Source: an uncultured Oscillospiraceae bacterium
GTDB lineage: Bacteria > Bacillota_A > Clostridia > Oscillospirales > Oscillospiraceae
Length of the DNA: 38,457 bases
NCBI GenBank assembly: GCA_900762245.1
Contig: CAAFFR010000176.1
Span: forward strand, 1 to 38,457
Direction: 5' to 3'
The notes beneath the pieces are model-generated. The model worked only from the letters and a program-made list of their open reading frames with translations. It did no database searches and was not told where the DNA came from. Below are positions 30,606 to 36,765 of the stretch, in pieces (the first letter of the stretch is position 1; each line of letters starts with the position of its first letter). A program made the position numbers and the translations under genes.

Positions 30606-31358
30606 ATGGATCATCTGAAAGAACTTACAGTAAACAACTGGTCTTGTGAAGCCCAGTCATATGGCGATAATGTTCGCAAAAATGATCTTCCGGAAGAGAA
30701 ACAGGATATTTGGAAAACGGTGATCAATGAGAACATTCCACAGGGAAGAAAACTGAAGGTGCTGGATGTGGGCACCGGCCCGGGATTCTTTGCCATTCTT
30801 ATGGCACAGATGGGGCATACCGTTACCGCTGTGGACTGCTCGGAAGATATGCTCCGGCAGGCAAAGCAGAATGCGGAAAACACCGGGATATCGGGTATCG
30901 AATTCGTGTGTGCAGATTGCGAAAACCTGCCTTTTTCCCGTGAAAGCTTTGATGTGATCATGAGCCGCAATGTGACATGGACTCTTCTGCATGCGCGAGA
31001 TACCTATTCCGCATGGATCAACATGCTTCGTCCGGGAGGAAGACTGTTGATTTTTGATGCCAACTGGAACTACCGGTACCATAACCCAGCATATATGGAA
31101 GCCTATCAAAAAGATTGTGCACGATTCCGCGAACTGTTTAAAAAAGAAGCAGATACATATAGTCAGGCTCAGGAGGATTACCGCAGACAAGTTCCTATGT
31201 GCAAAGTGAAGCGTCCACAGTGGGATTTGAACACATTAGCAGACTTCTCGTTAACCGCGCTTATGTGTGATTTTAATATTGGTCAAAGAGTTTGGGATGA
31301 GGAACGAAAAGTAAAATACCGCTCTACTCCAATGTTCCTGATCGTGGCAGAAAAATAA
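30606..31358 (+). CDS. Class I SAM-dependent methyltransferase
   Basis: A 250-residue enzyme. Motif I is VLDVGTGPGFFAILMA, then TAVDCSEDMLRQAKQNA, FVCADCENLPF and LRPGGRLLIFDANWNYRYHNP. The last segment is typical of methyltransferases placed next to Nik/Opp-like transporters in Clostridia (my impression, not verified). It may methylate a metal ligand or an imported molecule. AGAGGGAG precedes the ATG. It is the last gene of the nik-like operon, followed by an 18-bp hairpin. Confidence 0.83.
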   Translation: MDHLKELTVNNWSCEAQSYGDNVRKNDLPEEKQDIWKTVINENIPQGRKLKVLDVGTGPGFFAILMAQMGHTVTAVDCSEDMLRQAKQNAENTGISGIEFVCADCENLPFSRESFDVIMSRNVTWTLLHARDTYSAWINMLRPGGRLLIFDANWNYRYHNPAYMEAYQKDCARFRELFKKEADTYSQAQEDYRRQVPMCKVKRPQWDLNTLADFSLTALMCDFNIGQRVWDEERKVKYRSTPMFLIVAEK

Positions 31359-31408
31359 TCTGAGAGCAGTTCATCAAACGTATGAACTGCTCTCAGATTT
31401 GCTGTTTA
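31357..31408 (+). terminator. Terminator after the nik-like operon
   Basis: A perfect 18-bp stem (31357-31374 with 31382-31399) with a 7-nt loop, then a T-rich tail TTTGCTGTTT. Confidence 0.8.
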
Positions 31409-31460
31409 TAAAGAGAAATCCGATCAGAAATATCTGGTAGATGAGATGTCACCGGGCAAA

Positions 31461-31535
31461 GAAAATACCGTGCTCGCATACCATGAACACGGTATTACTT
31501 TGTTTTTGGATTGGGAAATGGAAACACTTTTTGAC
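31461..31535 (-). ncRNA. Small RNA B of a three-member family
   Basis: A leftward unit of about 75 nt, bounded by a box-controlled TATAAT and a terminator. The terminator pairs 31464-31472 with 31488-31496 and continues with two further pairs across one mismatch. It shares AAAAAGTGTTTCCA with copy C, and the CCCAATCC ... ACAAAG core and CCGTG hairpin with A and C. It is convergent to the nik-like operon end. Confidence 0.72.
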
Positions 31536-31541
31536 GGCATG

Positions 31542-31585
31542 ATTATATCACTTGTATTCTTGGGTTGGCAGTTCCCTGGGGGTGA
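31542..31585 (-). promoter_or_regulatory. C6G6-box promoter of small RNA B (degenerate box)
   Basis: In the leftward direction TCACCCCCAGGGAACTG, then 21 nt, then TATAAT (31547-31542). One half of the palindrome is eroded (GGGAA for GGGGG), while the spacing is preserved. It is only 15 bp from the oppositely oriented box 7. Confidence 0.65.
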
Positions 31586-31600
31586 AATTTTGAAAATAAT

Positions 31601-31644
31601 ATCCCCCACCCCGGCTTGTGCGGTGCAATCGCTCCTGTTATACT
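31601..31644 (+). promoter_or_regulatory. C6G6-box promoter 7
   Basis: ATCCCCCACCCCGGCTT, 21 nt, then TATACT (31639-31644). A 200-nt leader follows before the LRR gene. Confidence 0.72.
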
Positions 31645-31856
31645 GATTATGTAAGCAAATAAACTACCGGCAACCTCTAAAAACTCTTTTTTGATGATTT
31701 GGGCAGAAGATTTTGATTCAAGAAAAGTTATGAAAGAGACGGAATACTTTGTGTATTGCGGCTTTTTCATAACGCATGATTGGAGCAAAAGATTCGTCCA
31801 AATCGCAAAAGGTGAGTTTTCAGAGGTGCCCCACAATTAAAGAAAGGAAGCCTGCC
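31645..31856 (+). other. Long leader of the LRR operon
   Basis: This contains an imperfect hairpin (outer pairing ATGAAA/TTTCAT, inner AATAC/GTATT, 31730-31771) and the small frame described next. No riboswitch class is recognised. The rest is AT-rich. Confidence 0.4.
31730..31840 (+). CDS. Possible 36-residue leader-encoded peptide
   Basis: MKETEYFVYCGFFITHDWSK begins a frame ending 16 nt before the LRR gene start. Its YCGFF resembles the CGIFL in the leader peptides at 19969 and 36683, and it likewise overlaps a hairpin. The ribosome binding site is weak (AGAAAAG). It could be a regulatory leader peptide or chance. Confidence 0.3.
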   Translation: MKETEYFVYCGFFITHDWSKRFVQIAKGEFSEVPHN

Positions 31857-33035
31857 ATGGAACAGAAGATTCAAATTTACGACAGAAACGATTTTACCAT
31901 AGCCGTGGAGCATGACACGGCTGCCATTCTAAAATACACGGGAAGTGCTTCGGAAGTGACTGTCCCGGCGGAGTTTGAGGGCCGTCCTGTAACTGCCATC
32001 GGAGATGCGGCCTTCGCCGGGTGCAAAACGCTTCAAAAGGTAAGCCTGCCGGATGCCTTGGAGCGCATCGGCGCAAAGGCATTTTATAACTGTGCCGCCT
32101 TGCGGGATGTAACCATCCCGGAAACGGTGACCCATATCGGGGACGATGCCTTCGGCTTCTGCGCCATGTCCTCTGTGATCCTGCCGGACAGTGTGGTTTC
32201 CGTAGGCAAGGAAGCCTTTGCCCGGATGAACGAGCTGAAAACCGTGCTCATCGGAAAAGGTCTGGCCGAACTGGGCGCAAAGGCGTTTTACTTTGATAAC
32301 GCGCTGCAAACTATTGCTGTGGATGCGGAGAATCCTGCCTTCTGTGTTAAAGACGATGTGCTGTTCAACTGCGACTGCACAAAGCTGCTGCACTATCCCA
32401 ACCGCCGTCAGGGAACAGCCTATCACATTCCCGATTCCGCTACCACCATTGCCCAGGCGGCCTTTGGATGGAACACGGGGCTGAAATCGGTGACGATCCC
32501 GGACAGCATGGAGATCATCGGGACGGATGCCTTTGAGCTGTCCCAGCTGGAGCAGGTCACATTCAGCCAGAATCTCCGGGTGATCGGTGACGGTGCCTTT
32601 GCCCAGTGCTTCCGGCTGAAGAATGTGGAATTTCCCGGCAGCCTGCGCATGATCGGAAAGGCAGCATTCCTGTATAACCTCTCCATGACAAAGATCATCA
32701 TTCCGGATGGTGTGGTGCATATCGGCAACTGTGCCTTTCAGCTTTGCACCGGGGTCAGCGAGGTGTTTATTGGACGCAATATTCAGCATATTGGACATAA
32801 GGCATTTTCCGGCATGAGCTATACACCCAAGGGCTGTCACATGGGCCTTCGGAAATTCACGGTCCTGAACCGTACGGTTCCCATCAACGTGTTCACCTTT
32901 GACTTTAATCCCTACATTACCCTGTACGGCTATGCGGACAATGTGACGCTGAAGGCCCATGCAGGCTCTTCCATGCCCTTCAAGGCTATCCCCTCCGCTA
33001 CGGTCGGCTGCTGTCAGGGGCATGTAAGCGCGTAA
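31857..33035 (+). CDS. BspA-type leucine-rich repeat protein, cytoplasmic
   Basis: A 392-residue protein built of about ten LRR_5 repeats of 22-24 residues of the form IGDAAFAGCKTLQKVSLPDA and IPETVTHIGDDAFGFCAMSS. No signal peptide or membrane anchor is seen, unlike the surface BspA proteins, so it is predicted to stay in the cytoplasm. AAAGGAAG sets the ATG. It shares a box-controlled operon with a second LRR protein 10 nt downstream. Role unknown. Confidence 0.75.
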   Translation: MEQKIQIYDRNDFTIAVEHDTAAILKYTGSASEVTVPAEFEGRPVTAIGDAAFAGCKTLQKVSLPDALERIGAKAFYNCAALRDVTIPETVTHIGDDAFGFCAMSSVILPDSVVSVGKEAFARMNELKTVLIGKGLAELGAKAFYFDNALQTIAVDAENPAFCVKDDVLFNCDCTKLLHYPNRRQGTAYHIPDSATTIAQAAFGWNTGLKSVTIPDSMEIIGTDAFELSQLEQVTFSQNLRVIGDGAFAQCFRLKNVEFPGSLRMIGKAAFLYNLSMTKIIIPDGVVHIGNCAFQLCTGVSEVFIGRNIQHIGHKAFSGMSYTPKGCHMGLRKFTVLNRTVPINVFTFDFNPYITLYGYADNVTLKAHAGSSMPFKAIPSATVGCCQGHVSA

Positions 33036-33045
33036 GGAGCGCCTT

Positions 33046-33858
33046 ATGGATTGGGAATATGAAATAATCAAGGACGGGACAGCGGTGAAGCTGTCCCGGT
33101 ACACAGGAACCGCCTCTTCTGTGATCACGCCGGAAATCATAAACGGCTTACCGGTCACAGTTCTGGGCAATTGCGCCTTTTTGAACAACGATTCCGTTCG
33201 CATGGTCTGTATCAGCAGCAGTATCCATACGGTGGAGGATGGCTCCGGGATTCGGGGGACCGGTGCTTTTCGTAACTGCAAGAATCTGCAAACCGTGGTT
33301 CTGTCCCAGCGGATGCGCCGGGTGGCGGACTATATGTTCTACGGCGCGGCCTATGGTCAGGATCAGCCGCTTACAGTTCACTTTCAAGGGGTTGAGGAAA
33401 TCGGCAGTTTTGCCTTTGCCTGCTGTAACAACATCGTACATTTGCAGCTATCGGAAACCGTCACCACCATCGGCACGGGCGCTTTTTATCAGGCCCGGCG
33501 GCTGGCGACCATGGATATGCCCGGTGTCTGCATCATTCGCGCAGACGCATTCACGGAAACGATCTTTGAAGAAAATTACGAAAAGCTGTGGGAACAGGGG
33601 GATTTTACCGGCGTCGTCTATGCCGGTAAGGTTGCCTATCTCTACATGGGAAGCACCACCAAGTATATGCCGGAGGATACCTGCCTTATAATTGCAGACG
33701 GAACTCTTGGCATTTCGGAATTTCTGTTCACCAACCACTTTGTCAGCACCATTTCCTGCCGCAAACGGCTCCGGGAAATTCGCATTCCCAGAACAGTAAA
33801 ATACATCCCGGAGGGGCTGCTGGAAGGGTTTACAAAAGCTGTTTTGACCAGGTGGTAA
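33046..33858 (+). CDS. Second LRR_5 repeat protein
   Basis: A 270-residue protein with the same repeat type (IGSFAFACCNNIVHLQLSET, IGTGAFYQARRLATMDMPGV). Cysteines are frequent between repeats. No signal peptide. AAGGAGCG lies 6 nt before the ATG. Its start-codon region carries an 11-nt perfect match to small RNA B (see findings). Function unknown; it may form a scaffold with the preceding protein. Confidence 0.7.
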   Translation: MDWEYEIIKDGTAVKLSRYTGTASSVITPEIINGLPVTVLGNCAFLNNDSVRMVCISSSIHTVEDGSGIRGTGAFRNCKNLQTVVLSQRMRRVADYMFYGAAYGQDQPLTVHFQGVEEIGSFAFACCNNIVHLQLSETVTTIGTGAFYQARRLATMDMPGVCIIRADAFTETIFEENYEKLWEQGDFTGVVYAGKVAYLYMGSTTKYMPEDTCLIIADGTLGISEFLFTNHFVSTISCRKRLREIRIPRTVKYIPEGLLEGFTKAVLTRW

Positions 33859-33862
33859 ATTC

Positions 33863-33905
33863 ATCCCACCGGGCTATTGCGTGTCGGTGCGGCGTTATTT
33901 ACAAT
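33863..33905 (+). promoter_or_regulatory. Degenerate C6G6-box promoter 8
   Basis: ATCCCACCGGGCTAT, a shortened palindrome, precedes TACAAT (33900-33905) by 23 nt. It is the weakest member of the set; its place before an HMA-like gene, as for box 2, supports it. Confidence 0.5.
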
Positions 33906-33927
33906 ACAAGCAAGTGAGGTTTGAAAT

Positions 33928-34167
33928 ATGACGGCAACAATGAAAATTACCTATATCGCCTGTCAGACCTGCCATGCAAAGGTCAACTGTGGTGAGTGTG
34001 AAAAACGGCTGGAGGAAGCCCTGATGCGCCTTCAGGGTGTCCGTGGCGCATCTATTCAAATGGCGCAGAAGCAGGTCATGGTAGACGCTGACATGGACGA
34101 AGATGACCTTCTGGACTGCCTGGAGGAAATCGGTATTTTTGCGAACAAAGACTGGATGGTGAAGTAA
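33928..34167 (+). CDS. Small HMA-like metal-binding protein (CxxCH type), second copy
   Basis: A 79-residue paralogue of the protein at 18.8 kb: ACQTCHAKVNCGECEKRL, with the same Cys12, Cys15, Cys21 and Cys24, followed by LMRLQGVRGASIQMAQKQVM and LLDCLEEIGIF. GAGGT lies 8-9 nt before the ATG. It is followed 2 nt later by the phosphodiesterase gene. It could be a metal chaperone or a metal/redox sensor domain. Confidence 0.7.
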   Translation: MTATMKITYIACQTCHAKVNCGECEKRLEEALMRLQGVRGASIQMAQKQVMVDADMDEDDLLDCLEEIGIFANKDWMVK

Positions 34168-34169
34168 CT

Positions 34170-34712
34170 ATGAAATGGCTGATCGCATCCGATATTCACG
34201 GCTCGCAGCTGTATTGTGAAGAGATCATCAAAGCCTATCACCGGGAACAGGCAGACAGGATCCTTTTGCTGGGAGATATTTTGTACCACGGTCCCCGCAA
34301 CGACTTACCGGAGGGTTACGCCCCGAAAAAGGTCATCCAAATGCTGAACGCGCTGAGAGATGTCATTCTGTGCGTCCGGGGAAACTGCGATACGGAAGTG
34401 GATCAGATGGTTTTGGAGTTTCCCATTCTGGCGGATTATGCCGTGCTGACTGCCGGAAACCGGCTGATCTATGCGACCCACGGACATATCTACAACAATG
34501 GCAATCTTCCGCCCCTGTGTCCCGGGGATATCCTGCTGCACGGGCATACCCATATCCCGGCCTGCGAGGTTTATGACACCCATGTTTACCTCAATCCCGG
34601 CTCTGTGTCGATCCCAAAGGAAAACTCCCCTCATAGTTATATGTTTTTTGATGGAAAAGACTTTTTGTGGAAAGACCTGACCGGTGAAGTTTATAAAAGC
34701 TATTCTCTGTAA
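34170..34712 (+). CDS. yfcE: YfcE-type metallophosphoesterase
   Basis: A 180-residue calcineurin-like phosphodiesterase. The five metal-binding motifs are present: DIHG (8-11), GDILYHGPRN, GNCD, THGH and GHTH. YfcE enzymes prefer Mn(II) and cleave phosphodiesters; the natural substrate is unknown. Length is typical. Co-transcribed with the HMA-like protein, which may supply or sense its metal. Confidence 0.88.
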   Translation: MKWLIASDIHGSQLYCEEIIKAYHREQADRILLLGDILYHGPRNDLPEGYAPKKVIQMLNALRDVILCVRGNCDTEVDQMVLEFPILADYAVLTAGNRLIYATHGHIYNNGNLPPLCPGDILLHGHTHIPACEVYDTHVYLNPGSVSIPKENSPHSYMFFDGKDFLWKDLTGEVYKSYSL

Positions 34713-34714
34713 AG

Positions 34715-34797
34715 ACGGAAAAAGACCGTGCTCGCACACCATGAGCACGGTCTTTCTTTGTTTCGGATTGGGCAAATTGGAAACACTTTTTGAAGTT
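34715..34797 (-). ncRNA. Small RNA C of a three-member family
   Basis: A leftward unit of about 83 nt from a box-controlled TATAAT to a perfect 13-bp terminator stem (34721-34733 with 34743-34755). It shares AAAAAGTGTTTCCA with B, and CCAATCC, CAAAG and the CCGTGCTC hairpin with A and B. It is convergent to the phosphodiesterase gene; the hairpin also has a U-rich tail on the plus strand and may terminate that operon. Confidence 0.75.
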
Positions 34798-34803
34798 GGC
34801 TTC

Positions 34804-34847
34804 ATTATAACCGCTGATTTTTGAATGCGGAAGCCCCCTGGGGGGAT
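34804..34847 (-). promoter_or_regulatory. C6G6-box promoter of small RNA C
   Basis: In the leftward direction ATCCCCCCAGGGGGCTT, then exactly 21 nt, then TATAAT (34809-34804). It is back-to-back with box 9, 53 bp away. Confidence 0.86.
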
Positions 34848-34900
34848 GAAAATATGTATAAATATGGAAAAACAAAAAAATTAAAAAACAGCAAAATTTT

Positions 34901-34944
34901 ATCCCCCCGGGGGGCTTGCAGATGAATTTTGAGAGAGGTAATAT
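34901..34944 (+). promoter_or_regulatory. C6G6-box promoter 9
   Basis: ATCCCCCCGGGGGGCTT, 21 nt, then TAATAT (34939-34944), about 50 nt upstream of the first of two small membrane protein genes. Confidence 0.82.
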
Positions 34945-34996
34945 GTCCTTATCAAGAGGACGGATGTCCCCTCAGAATAGAAAGGAGTTCTTTATT

Positions 34997-35365
34997 ATGG
35001 CATGTTTCTTAGTACCCGTTGCTGAGGCAGTGGCTGTGTCCGTTGCCAAAAAGGTCATCAAGACTTCTCATGAGGAAGCCGAAGGCAAGATCACTTTCAA
35101 GTCCAAGCTGGGCTGGCTGAACAAGCTGCTGTTGGGCGGTTCCGCACTCCTGTGCTATGAGCATGTGTGGCATGGCGAGGTAGTGCCCTTCTTCCCCTTT
35201 CTGACCGCAATGAATGATCCTGCTGAGACCGTAGTTATGCTTGAGGAAATGGCCTCTGTCGGCGGCACCATGGCGGTATGGCTGACAGCTATTTGGATCA
35301 TGATGGTGCTGGCTGCGCAGAAGATCACCAGCCGGGAGCCTGCTGTACAGGCTGAGATGGCATAA
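34997..35365 (+). CDS. Small membrane protein
   Basis: A 122-residue protein with a short hydrophobic N-terminus (MACFLVPVAEAVAVSVAKKV), a second segment around residues 44-57 and a clear transmembrane helix around residues 90-108 (AVWLTAIWIMMVLA). AAGGAG precedes this ATG; an ORF extending upstream would run into the promoter. No family is recognised. It contains CYEHVWHGE, possible metal ligands. It forms an operon with the next gene and is box-controlled. Confidence 0.6.
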   Translation: MACFLVPVAEAVAVSVAKKVIKTSHEEAEGKITFKSKLGWLNKLLLGGSALLCYEHVWHGEVVPFFPFLTAMNDPAETVVMLEEMASVGGTMAVWLTAIWIMMVLAAQKITSREPAVQAEMA

Positions 35366-35379
35366 GGAGGAAAATACAT

Positions 35380-35694
35380 ATGACACTGCTTACCTGTGTT
35401 TTTGCTGCCATTATTGCCACCATCGTCTGGTATAAGGCTGCTCCCAAGGATGAAATGAAGGTCTGCACCCTGTGCTGGCTGTACTGGGGCGCATCCCTGA
35501 TGTGGATGATCGACGCTCTGTTCGGCTATATGGAAGACGGCGCGGATTTCTTTGTCCCCGTTGCCGCAGATATGCTCAATGATTTCTATCTGGGCCTGTC
35601 CGTCGTGGCTCTGGGCATGATCATCTGGCTGGTTTACCTGCTGGTGAAAGACCCTCAGGGCAAGGTCAAGGCCGCTATTACCAAGAAAAAGTAA
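35380..35694 (+). CDS. Small membrane protein with three hydrophobic segments
   Basis: A 104-residue protein with helices near residues 1-18, 28-48 and 68-90, and CTLCW after the first. The C-terminus (KVKAAITKKK) is basic, hence probably cytoplasmic. No family is recognised. It begins 14 nt after the preceding gene with AAGGAGG. Being paired, the two may form a small transport or sensing complex. Confidence 0.6.
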   Translation: MTLLTCVFAAIIATIVWYKAAPKDEMKVCTLCWLYWGASLMWMIDALFGYMEDGADFFVPVAADMLNDFYLGLSVVALGMIIWLVYLLVKDPQGKVKAAITKKK

Positions 35695-35702
35695 AAACCA
35701 TA

Positions 35703-35734
35703 CGGCTCCGGTGTTTCGCCGGAGCCGAATTTTT
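35703..35734 (+). terminator. Terminator/attenuator between membrane protein and methyltransferase genes
   Basis: A perfect 9-bp CGGCTCCGG/CCGGAGCCG stem with a 7-nt loop and TTTTT ends 13 nt before the next start codon. The methyltransferase ribosome binding site lies directly after the U-run and no separate promoter is visible, so that gene seems to depend on read-through. Confidence 0.75.
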
Positions 35735-35747
35735 CGGAGTGGTCAAA

Positions 35748-36587
35748 ATGTTTTTAACATTGGAAGAGTGTGTGCGCGCCTGGGAAAAAGCCGGACAGTA
35801 TGGAACGAAAGAGGAACGGATTGCCCACAATGCCCGGTGGATCCTCTTTTACAGCTACGTGGCGCAGCCGCAGCTGAGCAGCGCAGCTTCTGCCGATCCC
35901 CATGCCAAAGAGGTTGCCCAAGTGCTGAAAAAAGCAGGCATCCTGTCTGCCGGTAAGACCATTCTGGACGTAGGTGCAGGAACCGGGCGTTTTTCTCTGG
36001 CCTTTGGCGAACTTGGCGCGAAGGTAACAGCGTTGGATATGGACAGCGCTTCCCTTACTGTGATGCAAAGCCGAGCAAAGGCAAACGCAATTGAACAGAT
36101 CGAAACCGAACGGGGAATGTGGGAACTGTACATTCCCAAGGGGAAATTTGATGTTGTGTTCAGTTCTATGTGTCCCGCAATCTGCGATTACGAGGAACTT
36201 AAACGCATGGAAGGAATGGCGAAGGAAGCCTGCGCTCTGATTGCTGTGACCCGCGGCTCTTATGACAAGCACAGAAGAACGCTGATGACAGAGCTGGATG
36301 TTCATCCCAAAGGCATGACCACCGAGGCACTGTGGTATTACAACACCCTTTATCTGATGGGCAGACAACCCAATGTGGTAAACTTCACCCAGCACACAGA
36401 GTTCTCGGTTCCCATAGAAAAGGCCGTCGAGCAGAATCAGGTCTACTTTGAGATTTTTGGTCTTGATCCGTCAGAATCCGGGCCAAAGCTGCGGGAGTAC
36501 TTTGAAAAACAGGCTGTGGATGGTATGGTTCCGGATGTGAGCCATGTGAACACGGCGCTGATTTGGTGGAGGGTTTCGCAAAAATAG
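35748..36587 (+). CDS. Class I SAM-dependent methyltransferase
   Basis: A 279-residue enzyme, the third methyltransferase of the island. Motif I is ILDVGAGTGRFSLAFGELG, followed by VTALDMDSASLTVMQ and FDVVFSSMCPAICDY. An N-terminal helical part (residues 1-60) precedes it. The ATG is chosen over an upstream GTG because the GGAG site overlaps the GTG. The substrate is unknown. It is located between the small membrane proteins and the second importer. Confidence 0.82.
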   Translation: MFLTLEECVRAWEKAGQYGTKEERIAHNARWILFYSYVAQPQLSSAASADPHAKEVAQVLKKAGILSAGKTILDVGAGTGRFSLAFGELGAKVTALDMDSASLTVMQSRAKANAIEQIETERGMWELYIPKGKFDVVFSSMCPAICDYEELKRMEGMAKEACALIAVTRGSYDKHRRTLMTELDVHPKGMTTEALWYYNTLYLMGRQPNVVNFTQHTEFSVPIEKAVEQNQVYFEIFGLDPSESGPKLREYFEKQAVDGMVPDVSHVNTALIWWRVSQK

Positions 36588-36597
36588 ACATTATTAT

Positions 36598-36641
36598 ATC
36601 CCCCCGGGGGGCTTCAATCGGCGTTTTGTCTATGGTAAAAT
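36598..36641 (+). promoter_or_regulatory. C6G6-box promoter 10
   Basis: A perfect ATCCCCCCGGGGGGCTT, 21 nt, then TAAAAT (36636-36641), for the second BtuF/FecCD-type importer. Taking +1 as 7 nt after the -10 hexamer, the palindrome centre is near -42.5. Confidence 0.87.
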
Positions 36642-36647
36642 TATGCC

Positions 36648-36721
36648 ATCGGTTAATACGCTCACTAACCAAACAAAGGAAAATGCCGCGCTATTGGGGA
36701 AAGTGGTGCGGTATTTTTCTT
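36648..36721 (+). promoter_or_regulatory. Conserved leader RNA with two hairpins, attenuator-like (copy 2)
   Basis: Hairpin 1 GGTTA/TAACC (36651-36655 with 36666-36670), then AACAAAGGAAA, then hairpin 2 (36683-36689 with 36708-36714) and TTTTTCTT. Nearly the same as the leader at 19933 in order, spacing and unpaired bases. Confidence 0.68.
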
Positions 36722-36727
36722 AAGTAA
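36683..36727 (+). CDS. Leader peptide MPRYWGKWCGIFLK
   Basis: A 14-codon frame with AAAGGA 4 nt upstream, lying inside hairpin 2 and ending 38 nt before the lipoprotein gene. The similar frame at 19969 begins MPHFGERCGIFL. Shared positions are MP, an aromatic residue, G and CGIFL. Part of the likeness comes from the shared hairpin sequence, so peptide conservation is not proven. Confidence 0.4.
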   Translation: MPRYWGKWCGIFLK

Positions 36728-36765
36728 CCGACGAAAAAACTGTAAAGAAGAAAGGAAAGACACGT

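Noticed and set aside
28881..30614. Very long minus-strand frame opposite the nikA-like gene
   Set aside because: It is antisense to a clear lipoprotein gene with a signal peptide and ribosome binding site. Open frames opposite biased codon usage are common artefacts.
31424..31609. Minus-strand open frame across sRNA B
   Set aside because: It starts within the promoter region, without a ribosome binding site, and is not in a common frame with the corresponding stretch of copies A or C.
34305..34805. Long minus-strand open frame across sRNA C and the phosphodiesterase gene
   Set aside because: It runs antisense through a clear YfcE-type gene, crosses a strong terminator and has no ribosome binding site. 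The sRNA interpretation fits better.
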